Assembly: GCA_947642455.1 (NCBI GenBank)
Contig: CANRSN010000020.1
Coordinates: 1 to 39,996, forward strand
DNA: 39,996 nt
From: an uncultured Clostridiaceae bacterium
GTDB lineage: Bacteria > Bacillota > Clostridia > TANB77 > CAG-508
Direction of reading: 5' to 3'
A model generated the notes under the pieces. The model did no database searches and was not told the DNA's origin. It worked only from the letters and a program-made list of their open reading frames with translations. Position 1 is the first letter of the stretch, and each line of letters starts with the position of its first letter. The position numbers were made by a program, and so were the translations under genes. Of the stretch, positions 33,463 through 39,996 are shown piece by piece.

Positions 33463-34992
33463 CTATCTAAACATTGGTATAAATAATTGTTCTCCTACAT
33501 TTATTTTATCTTCATTTTCTATATCATTCAATTTAGATATATTTGAAACTGTACTTTTAAACATTTTTGCTATTTTCCATAAAGTATCACCTGGTTTTAC
33601 AAAATATACAACAATGCTAAATCTTTCATCATCCCTATTTTCTTCTATATCAATTTGCTCTATAACATTTATATTCTTGTTATTTGAAACATTTACTGTA
33701 AAATCTATATCTATTTTTATATCAATACTTTCATCTGGCATCACTACAAAATCTTGAGAGTTTATTTCAATTTGTGTTTCTATTTCTGAATTCTGATTTA
33801 CTCCAATACATTCCATATTATAATTAAAAGGTACATTTATTGTCCTTGTAATCATTTTCGTACTACTTTCTTGAGCAAACATAAATTTCAATTCAACTTC
33901 CCCATCATATACTATTCTATCTTTCAATATTGTCTTATTAGAGATATTAGTTACTACATCTACATCATAAATCTTATTATTACCTATTTCAGATATAATT
34001 TGCTTTTCTCTAATAGGACACATATCTTTTATAATTTGCCTATCTGACATTGTTTTTATGCTTCTTTGCTTATATATTAAATTTGTAGTTGGACTATATA
34101 GATCTTGTATTATACTTAAATTTTTAGTCTCATATACATTACAATTTACATCAATTTCTACCTCTACATATACAGAATGTTCTTCAATACTATTAGGTTT
34201 TATTAGTAAATTTTTAATTTCATATTTTACATCACACATATTATCATCAGTAACATTTTGTATATCTATAAATCCCATAATTGGTATAGAATTTGAAATA
34301 GTATTTATTCTTCCATCTGTAGTAAAATACATCATTTTTATACATGCATCTGCCTTTATTAGTACTTTATTATAACTTATTTTTGTTTCCCTATTTTTTA
34401 TATCAATATTTACTTTCATTACTTCTGCTAATTCATCAATGTTGTCTATAATTAGTGTATCTTTTGCAAATACTACTGTATTTCCGCTTCCCAATAATGA
34501 ATTTACTTTCATTTCTTCATTTAGTAATTGTATATCTTTTATGTCTGATATTTGCTTTACAAATTCCAAGTTTTCATTTGAAGATATTTTTAAATCTATA
34601 TCTATAACTCCTTTTATATTTACCTTTCTTCCATTTAATACTCTACATTCTATTGACTTTAATATACAGTTTTCTTCTAATATCATCCCCTCTTTTATAT
34701 TTTCAATTTCTATAGTTTGAGCAAAGTCTACATTTGTATTTAAACTTCTTATCTCTGAGTTTTCATTGTCTGCCATATATATTACATATGTATTTATTGT
34801 TCCCTCTATTTTTATTTTTCCCTCTAATACCTCTTTTTTATATATACATACAGTACCATTTGTGCTAATTGTATTTAGTATATCTGGCTTTATGTCTGGA
34901 ACTACACAATCTGCTTCCACCATAATTGTCTGAGCTTTTTGCCCTATTATTTGGTTTATACATAGCATCTCTTTTTCTGTCTGTACTGGCAT
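33463..34992 (-). CDS. sipL: DUF3794/LysM spore coat assembly protein, SipL-like (509 aa)
   Basis: SipL of Clostridioides difficile anchors the coat by binding SpoIVA through its C-terminal LysM domain. Here two to three DUF3794 (SPOCS) repeats fill residues 1-440, with repeated units such as EADCVVPDIKPDI and INVPFNYNMECIG. The LysM domain is at 461-508 (YFVKPGDTLWKIAKMF and VGEQLFIPMF). The size and order match SipL. AAGGAGGTAAAT precedes the ATG. The match to SipL rests on architecture, not a database search. Confidence 0.85.
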   Translation of the reverse strand: MPVQTEKEMLCINQIIGQKAQTIMVEADCVVPDIKPDILNTISTNGTVCIYKKEVLEGKIKIEGTINTYVIYMADNENSEIRSLNTNVDFAQTIEIENIKEGMILEENCILKSIECRVLNGRKVNIKGVIDIDLKISSNENLEFVKQISDIKDIQLLNEEMKVNSLLGSGNTVVFAKDTLIIDNIDELAEVMKVNIDIKNRETKISYNKVLIKADACIKMMYFTTDGRINTISNSIPIMGFIDIQNVTDDNMCDVKYEIKNLLIKPNSIEEHSVYVEVEIDVNCNVYETKNLSIIQDLYSPTTNLIYKQRSIKTMSDRQIIKDMCPIREKQIISEIGNNKIYDVDVVTNISNKTILKDRIVYDGEVELKFMFAQESSTKMITRTINVPFNYNMECIGVNQNSEIETQIEINSQDFVVMPDESIDIKIDIDFTVNVSNNKNINVIEQIDIEENRDDERFSIVVYFVKPGDTLWKIAKMFKSTVSNISKLNDIENEDKINVGEQLFIPMFR

Positions 34993-35041
34993 AATATTTA
35001 CCTCCTTTATTTTTTCTTATTTAATATATATTGTACAGACT

Positions 35042-35072
35042 AAAAAAAAATTCCTATTATTATAGGAATTTT
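35042..35072 (-). terminator. Terminator of the veg transcript
   Basis: On the minus strand, AATTCCTAT pairs with ATAGGAATT and is followed by nine T residues. Confidence 0.85.
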
Positions 35073-35075
35073 TCA

Positions 35076-35272
35076 CTTTTTTGTATGTTTTTACTTTCTT
35101 TATTTATATTGTCTCTTTTGTTATTACTTTTTTACTTTTGTTATTTCATTATTTCTTATGTTACTACTTGTTCTGCTTTTGCTACTTTCATTGTTTCTTT
35201 AGTTTACTTTTCTACTTTTGCTATTTTTATTGCCTCTTTTGTTAATCTATTTTTTTACATTAGTTTTCTATT
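35076..35272 (-). other. Decayed Lys/Ala/Glu-rich reading frame after veg
   Basis: In the same frame as veg, the sequence after its stop encodes stretches such as LTKEAIKIAKVEK and TKETMKVAKAEQVVT, interrupted by TAA codons. It is purine-rich and loosely repetitive on this strand and lies before the veg terminator. It may be the remnant of a C-terminal extension. Chance similarity produced by the purine-rich repeats is the alternative. Confidence 0.4.
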
Positions 35273-35557
35273 TTATCTTGCTACTGCTATTGGTGGTATT
35301 AATGGACTATAGTTTTCTCCATCAAATACTTGAACTTCTACAGCTCTAGTCAATACATCTGTATAACTATAGGTAACATTTCTTTCGTTTTCTTCATACT
35401 TTACTACAAAAATGTTTGGATAAGCTTTTTCTATTGTAGCTTCCTTTTCAAACGATTTGTTCCTTCCTAAAGAACCTCTTACAATAATTTTTTGTTTTTG
35501 CTCTATAATTTCGTCAATCCCTGTTTTTAGATTCATTATATCACTTTTGCAAATCAT
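35273..35557 (-). CDS. veg: Veg family protein (94 aa)
   Basis: Veg of Bacillus subtilis (86 aa) promotes biofilm gene expression by countering SinR and is highly expressed. The ATG at 35557, after AGGTGATAAA, gives the family-like start MICKSDIMNLKTGIDEIIEQ, and the KIIVRGSLGRNKSFEKEATI core and SYTDVLTRAVEVQVF end follow. The frame stays open further upstream, but that part is not homologous. It is divergent from yabG, its neighbour in many Firmicutes. Confidence 0.92.
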   Translation of the reverse strand: MICKSDIMNLKTGIDEIIEQKQKIIVRGSLGRNKSFEKEATIEKAYPNIFVVKYEENERNVTYSYTDVLTRAVEVQVFDGENYSPLIPPIAVAR

Positions 35558-35789
35558 TTTATCACCTACTTTTATATTATGATATAATTCTAGCATTTTC
35601 TACACGAAAAGTCAAAGTGCTTTTTTATATATATTCTTCTGTATTTCGCCATTTTAAAGCTCTTTGTAGTTTTGTTACATTTTTATTACAATTTAATTAC
35701 TGTTTTGTTACAAGTATTTATATACTTAATTTTTAACTACTTATTAAAATTTCTCACTTTTATTTTTGTAGCAAAACTACAAAATTCGA

Positions 35790-35798
35790 CATATTATA
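35790..35798 (+). promoter_or_regulatory. Possible sigma-E/sigma-K -10 box of yabG
   Basis: CATATTATA fits the CATAnnnTA form used by mother-cell sigma factors, 26 bases before the start. The -35 side is not decisive. Confidence 0.4.
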
Positions 35799-35823
35799 CA
35801 ATATATGGATAAGAGGTGGTATT

Positions 35824-36687
35824 GTGAGAAAATTCAAAAAAGGTGATATTGTAGGAAGAATATCTTATAACAAAGATGTCATATTTGAGATAAAAAATAT
35901 AATAAAACTAAGTGATAATAGAGAAATTGCAATACTTAAAGGGATAACTGACAGAATTGAAGCAGATAGCTACTTAGATGATTTAGAATTAATGGATAAA
36001 AGAGCTGTAGATATTAGAATGAAATTATTAGAAGATAAAATGCAGAAAAGAGTAGAAAAGTGTCTAAAAAACCCTCAATATTGTATAGAAATTGCAAAAA
36101 AAATATTTGGATTAAGTGAAGAAAATAGAAGTTCAAAAGTTGTGTATACTGGAAAAATACTTCATTTAGATGGAGATAAAAGGTATGCTGAAAAATCTGT
36201 AAGATATTATAAAAGTTTAGGATTAAATGCAATTGTAAAAAATATACCAGAAAATAAACAAGCAACCGTTATACAAAATCTATTAAATAGATATATGCCA
36301 GATATATTGATTGTTACAGGTCATGATGGAATGATTAAGAAACAAACAGATTATAATGATATTTATAATTATAGAAATTCAAAATACTTTATAAATACTG
36401 TAAACGAAGCAAGAAAATGGTGTGCAAATAAAGGTAGAGATATAGCAATATTTGCTGGAGCATGTCAAAGCTATTATGAGGCTATTATGCTTTCAGGAGC
36501 GAATTTCGCCTCCTCCCCTGCAAGAATAATGATAGATTTTATAGATCCGTTAATTGTAGCAGAAAGAATAGCAACAACAGAAAATACAAGATATTTAACA
36601 ATAAATGATATTGAAGAAGAATTGAGAGATGGTAAAGATGGGGTAAATGGCATAGGTGCAATGGGAAGAAAAAAGATTATGACATAA
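35824..36687 (+). CDS. yabG: Sporulation-specific protease YabG (287 aa)
   Basis: YabG processes coat proteins late in sporulation. The protein begins RKFKKGDIVGRISYNKDVIF and carries the conserved LHLDGDKRYAEKSVRYYKSLG, ILIVTGHDGM and IAIFAGACQSYYEAIMLSG segments. The length is typical. GTG at 35824 is the start, with AAGAGGTGG upstream. It is read away from veg. Confidence 0.95.
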   Translation: MRKFKKGDIVGRISYNKDVIFEIKNIIKLSDNREIAILKGITDRIEADSYLDDLELMDKRAVDIRMKLLEDKMQKRVEKCLKNPQYCIEIAKKIFGLSEENRSSKVVYTGKILHLDGDKRYAEKSVRYYKSLGLNAIVKNIPENKQATVIQNLLNRYMPDILIVTGHDGMIKKQTDYNDIYNYRNSKYFINTVNEARKWCANKGRDIAIFAGACQSYYEAIMLSGANFASSPARIMIDFIDPLIVAERIATTENTRYLTINDIEEELRDGKDGVNGIGAMGRKKIMT

Positions 36688-36740
36688 TTATGAACAGTAC
36701 AGAAATCCTTTTTACTTTTCTCTTTCTTCTCTTTTATGAG

Positions 36741-36803
36741 CATATTTCTTCTCCAAAACTAAATTAAGAATGTTTTCTTTTTTAGTTTTTAAGAAGAAAT
36801 ATG
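36741..36803. repeat. Long interrupted palindrome between convergent genes
   Basis: CATATTTCTTCT (36741-36752) is mirrored by AAGAAGAAATATG (36791-36803). The inner AAAACTAAA (36755-36763) is mirrored by TTTAGTTTT (36781-36789). Most of the 63 bases can pair. No good T-run follows on either strand, so it may be a weak bidirectional terminator or a repeat unit. Confidence 0.6.
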
Positions 36804-36822
36804 AAATCTTTGTATTAGCTCA

Positions 36823-37032
36823 TTACACTACTATTTTTTCATCATTTTTGTGACTATATTTTAATTTTGTAGCCATTCCCCCTCTTATATGCCTTTCTGC
36901 TTTGTTCTCATCTAGTATAACTCTTACTTCTGCTGCCAATGCTGGATTTATTTTTAATATTCGTTCACTTAAGTCTTTGTGTACTGTTGTTACTTTTCGT
37001 AACTGTTGGATTGATGTCATTAAAGTATCCAT
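36823..37032 (-). CDS. Small unknown protein (69 aa)
   Basis: Not recognised. It is helical and charged, with LKINPALAAEVRVILDEN in the middle and a Gly/Lys-rich C-terminus. The start has only a weak GGA element. The regular codon content and convergent position downstream of yabG favour a real gene, but evidence is modest. Confidence 0.55.
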   Translation of the reverse strand: MDTLMTSIQQLRKVTTVHKDLSERILKINPALAAEVRVILDENKAERHIRGGMATKLKYSHKNDEKIVV

Positions 37033-37138
37033 TTTCTAATTCCAATCTTTCATTTATTTTTTGCATTTTATTACAAAATTTTATTGAACCACATAATGTA
37101 ACAACTTTTCTTTTATTCATAAGTCCTACTATTATATT

Positions 37139-37678
37139 CTATTTATTTAACCATTCATAATATTTTATTAAGTATTCCCAGCAACCTTCTTTATCTGTTA
37201 TTCCATTATAATTATCTTTGATTTTTTCTATAATTTCATCTCTATCTATCCATTTTACTTCTGATACTTCTTCCTCTTGTAATTTTAATCTAGTTTCATC
37301 TACTTCTTTATTTGCTACATAATATTCATTAAAATGATTATTTACAATATCTCCTTTTATATTATTTGAAATTCCTGCACCTATAAAAGTTATATCATTT
37401 TTATTTAGTTCAATTCCTAATTCTTCTTTACATTCTCTAATTATAGATTGAAACCCAAATTCTCCAGCTAATACATGTCCTCCTGCCGTTACATCCCATG
37501 TGTTAGGCCACATTCTCTTACTTGCACTTCTTTTTTGTAATAATACTTGCCCTTTCGAATTTATGATAAATACTACTACTGCTTTATGCCATAATCCTTC
37601 TTTATGACATTTTTCTCTAGTTTCAGTTTTTCCTGTATATTCACCTTTTTCATTTAATACATCTAAATATTCTTCCAT
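37139..37678 (-). CDS. Nudix hydrolase, IPP-isomerase/YfcD-like (179 aa)
   Basis: Nudix enzymes hydrolyse nucleoside diphosphate derivatives. The complete box G-x5-E-x7-REUxEExGU is present as GGHVLAGEFGF, then SIIRECKEELGIEL. The N-terminal EYLDVLNEKGEYTGKTETRE and HKAVVVFIINSKGQVLLQKR segments are those of the subgroup related to isopentenyl-diphosphate isomerase. The ATG has GAGAGAGG upstream. The substrate is unknown. Confidence 0.92.
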   Translation of the reverse strand: MEEYLDVLNEKGEYTGKTETREKCHKEGLWHKAVVVFIINSKGQVLLQKRSASKRMWPNTWDVTAGGHVLAGEFGFQSIIRECKEELGIELNKNDITFIGAGISNNIKGDIVNNHFNEYYVANKEVDETRLKLQEEEVSEVKWIDRDEIIEKIKDNYNGITDKEGCWEYLIKYYEWLNK

Positions 37679-37749
37679 TTTTATACCTCTCTCTATTTTA
37701 ATTTAATTAACTTTTTCACATATACTCTAAGTATTTTACTGATGCTATT

Positions 37750-38631
37750 TTATATTTCTTTCATTTTTATTCCATCTTCCATATTTATTTTTGTAGGTAT
37801 AATATATTTAGCCCCTATTTTGTGTGATATTAAATTAGTAATTACTTTCATTGCTCTCGAACCATCAAACCATTTAGGATTATCACTATTTTGTCTAATT
37901 CTATCTAAAGAATTTACAAAAGCATCTTTATCATAATTGTCACTCATTTCAACTGTTAACATATATTTTTGTTTTTCAGCTTTATATAAAGTATTCTCTA
38001 TTAATTTATACCTTGCATTATTGTACCAATATAAATGATCTCCACCTGCTAATATTAAAATATTTGACTTAATATCTATATTTTTTATTAAATCATTCAC
38101 ATAATTATAAACATCACTAAAAGAACATTGTGGTATATCATCTTTTAAACTATCAAATTTATTTGTGACATCTACGACTCCAAAATTATAATACTTTTTA
38201 TCAATAATTTTCTTATTTTTTACAAATATAAGCTCTATAGATCCTCCTCCACCTATAAAAATACAAATATCTCCATTATACTCTATATTATTATAGCAAC
38301 CTAGTGCAGTATAATTTGCTTCATCTTCTTGAGATACAACTTGAATTTCTAGATTAAACTTGTTATATAATTTTTTATTAATTTGATTTAATTCTTCCTT
38401 AGATATATTTCTAAATATACTACACCCATAAATACTTATATTTTTTGTATAGTTCAAAGCATTGTTTATTACTTCACACAATATATGTAAATCATTTTCA
38501 TTAATTTTATTTTTATAATTCTTCTTAAATTCAATTGTAGTAGTATTTTCATATATTAGATCCTCATCTTTGTATATATGGGTTTTTGTATTATTACTCC
38601 CTATTTCAATAATGGCAAACAAACTATTCAT
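37750..38631 (-). CDS. Ppx/GppA phosphatase-family protein (293 aa)
   Basis: Family members hydrolyse polyphosphate or pppGpp using an actin/HSP70-like ATPase fold. The phosphate-1 loop AIIEIGSNNTK (6-16) and the IGGGGSIEL motif (about 125-133) are visible, and a later ILILAGGDHLYW matches the third conserved loop. The length equals the catalytic part only; the C-terminal HD-like domain of long Ppx is absent. GGAG precedes the ATG. Function in (p)ppGpp or polyphosphate control is inferred. Confidence 0.85.
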   Translation of the reverse strand: MNSLFAIIEIGSNNTKTHIYKDEDLIYENTTTIEFKKNYKNKINENDLHILCEVINNALNYTKNISIYGCSIFRNISKEELNQINKKLYNKFNLEIQVVSQEDEANYTALGCYNNIEYNGDICIFIGGGGSIELIFVKNKKIIDKKYYNFGVVDVTNKFDSLKDDIPQCSFSDVYNYVNDLIKNIDIKSNILILAGGDHLYWYNNARYKLIENTLYKAEKQKYMLTVEMSDNYDKDAFVNSLDRIRQNSDNPKWFDGSRAMKVITNLISHKIGAKYIIPTKINMEDGIKMKEI

Positions 38632-38749
38632 TTTATCTCCAACCTTTCTTTTTCCATTATATTAAAATCATTATATTTTCCTCAGCCTTCATTAGTTATT
38701 TCTGCCTGTGAACCTTTTTTATCTTCTAGTTATTTTGATAATTTAAGTC

Positions 38750-38860
38750 TTATTTTGACATTCTATTTAATATGTAATAAGATTCTATACTTGGATTCTT
38801 CCAAATTTCAGCTTGATTATCTTTAACAATTTTCCAATCCTATGCTTTAGATTCTATCAT
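38750..38860 (-). pseudogene. 5' remnant of a class I SAM methyltransferase gene
   Basis: Behind an intact AGGAGGA site, the ATG at 38860 opens MIESKA, then a TAG, then DWKIVKDNQAEIWKNPSIES followed by YYILNR, and a TAA after three more codons. The W-x2-P-S-x-ESYY-x-LNR pattern is the usual N-terminus of small Clostridia SAM methyltransferases, just before their DLGCGxGRH motif, which is missing here. The region to 38640 holds only broken frames. Confidence 0.6.
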
Positions 38861-38881
38861 ATAATTTTCCTCCTTCATATA

Positions 38882-39996
38882 TTATCTTTTTAGGATTTCT
38901 ATCATCTTATTCATTTGACTAACATTGTATTTAATCTCTCCTATAGATTGTATAATCTCACTTTCAGCTAATTCAATCTCATCTTGTTTATATTCGTTCT
39001 TAATACATAATGACCTTTTAAAATTATAATTTACCCATCTAAGTCCACTATAAATGTCTGCATATATTAGTTTTTCAATATTTTCATCAATTTCTTTTTT
39101 GGCATATTTTTTATAACTATTCACTACGATTTCAAATTTCTTATAGTCTAAATTTTCTACATCACCACTAGACCAATACCAGGCAACTTGTATTAATTCA
39201 ATTGTTGGGTTAATATATCCACTTGCTTCCCAATCTATAATAAATGGTTTATATTCTTGCCATATTACATTCTTTCTATCAAGGTCAGTATGACTAATAA
39301 TTAAATTACCGTTTGCATATCTAATTGCTTCATTTGATTTTTCATTTAATTCATATAATAAATCAATATTCTGCTCTAGAATATCTACATAAGCTTTATT
39401 TTCTTTCTTTGCTAATTCTAAATAGTTTTTCCAATTAAATTGTTCTATATTTATATTTTTTCTTTCACTATCTTCAATTTCTGAAAAATCTATATTATGA
39501 ATTTTAGCTAATGTTTCTCCTACTATTTCACAATGACTTTCTGTTATTTCTTCTGCTTTCAATGTTGTCCCTTCTTGCCAATCAAATGCCATAAAATATC
39601 TATTATTTATTTTTTTCATAATATCGTTATTTTCAAGTTTTATTGCTCCTATAGCTGTAATTCCATTTTCCTTTGCAATATCAGTTACTTTCTCAGAAAA
39701 TACAAAATTTGAATATGCTTCTTTTCTTTTCATAATTCCTGAATTCAACTCTTTAATTGCATATATATTTTTGTCTGTTACGACTTTATACATTCTATGT
39801 GATAGTCCACCTGTTATTTTAGTTATGCTTTTTATTACATTACCTAGTTTTTCTTCCTTAATTAGTATTTCTATATCCTTTTGTAATTCAAATTTATCAA
39901 TATCTTTTAAATATAAAGTATATTCACTTGGATCAAACTCATCATAATATTCTCCTTGTTTTTCCATAAGTTCATTGTGATTTCCTTCTTCTATTA
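38882..39996 (-). CDS. APH/choline-kinase-like phosphotransferase, partial, apparently fused to an ABC-exporter tail
   Basis: The frame runs off the window edge. From the Met at 39967, residues 40-250 form an aminoglycoside/choline-kinase-type fold: an N-lobe with Lys72 (YAIKEL), the catalytic loop HTDLDRKN (226-233) and the metal-binding IIDWEASG (243-250). Such enzymes phosphorylate small alcohols such as choline, homoserine or aminoglycosides. Upstream, the open frame reads IEEGNHNELMEKQGEYYDEF, which closely follows the C-terminal end of ABC exporter ATPases (IxEEGxHxELMxxxGxYYxxx). It is either a fusion, a deletion product, or a start at 39967 inside an older ABC gene. Confidence 0.7.
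   Translation of the reverse strand, partial: IEEGNHNELMEKQGEYYDEFDPSEYTLYLKDIDKFELQKDIEILIKEEKLGNVIKSITKITGGLSHRMYKVVTDKNIYAIKELNSGIMKRKEAYSNFVFSEKVTDIAKENGITAIGAIKLENNDIMKKINNRYFMAFDWQEGTTLKAEEITESHCEIVGETLAKIHNIDFSEIEDSERKNINIEQFNWKNYLELAKKENKAYVDILEQNIDLLYELNEKSNEAIRYANGNLIISHTDLDRKNVIWQEYKPFIIDWEASGYINPTIELIQVAWYWSSGDVENLDYKKFEIVVNSYKKYAKKEIDENIEKLIYADIYSGLRWVNYNFKRSLCIKNEYKQDEIELAESEIIQSIGEIKYNVSQMNKMIEILKR

Noticed and set aside
35031-35312. A T-rich plus-strand ORF resembling a hydrophobic membrane protein downstream of veg
   Set aside because: It is the complement of the purine-rich tail and terminator of veg and starts inside the terminator; no binding site.
1-39996. CRISPR arrays, rRNA genes, prophage structural genes or insertion-sequence transposases
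   Set aside because: No regularly spaced direct repeats, no rRNA signatures and no transposase or integrase motifs were found; the only tandem repeats are inside the metalloprotease gene.

Overview
The window is very AT-rich, has strong AGGAGG-type ribosome binding sites, and encodes sporulation proteins: an alpha/beta-type SASP, YabG, Veg, YunB and a SipL-like LysM protein. It also encodes GatCAB, long-form HPF and a minimal SufB/SufC pair. This fits a spore-forming low-GC Firmicute of class Clostridia, probably an uncultured gut lineage; that placement is inference, not a database match.

Layout. 1-5 kb holds an orphan gene, a tRNA-His/tRNA-Gln pair with its own promoter and terminator, a NrnA-type DHH phosphoesterase, and a two-gene operon of unknown coiled-coil proteins. 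5-9.5 kb is mostly minus-strand: sortase, HIT protein, an unusually short alanyl-tRNA synthetase, and mtaB, whose start is broken by one extra base. 9.6-15.2 kb mixes an orphan gene, a transposon-like palindromic element, an SPFH protein, greA, a SASP gene, hpf, rpsT, a small membrane protein, a truncated acetyltransferase and an SGNH hydrolase. 15.4-20.7 kb is gatC-gatA-gatB plus uvrC. 21-24.2 kb has a DUF5684-like membrane protein and two divergent ribosomal operons, infC-rpmI-rplT and rplM-rpsI, each with a good sigma-A promoter and a leader. 24.3-32.6 kb is accessory: a putative metalloprotease, a GmrSD-like DUF262/DUF1524 nuclease, a secreted lethal-factor-like metalloprotease, the SufBC (SMS-type) pair and another orphan gene. 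32.7-36.7 kb is a sporulation block (yunB, sipL, veg, yabG). 37-40 kb carries a Nudix hydrolase, a Ppx/GppA-family protein, a methyltransferase remnant, and a kinase-like protein cut by the window edge that seems joined to the tail of an ABC exporter.

Connections. tRNA-Gln and GatCAB belong together, because in bacteria lacking GlnRS Gln-tRNA is made by amidating Glu-tRNA. AlaS and the t6A methylthiotransferase act on tRNA; GreA, HPF, S20, IF3, L35, L20, L13 and S9 are core expression genes. Sortase and the lethal-factor-like protease both act at or outside the cell surface, though they are far apart here.

Most notable: two families of short dispersed palindromic repeats. One includes a 178-bp copy with a perfect 7-bp target duplication and a nested, highly structured insert. 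Also notable are the short AlaS, the mtaB frameshift, an in-frame decayed tail after veg, several gene remnants, and the possible ABC-exporter/kinase fusion.
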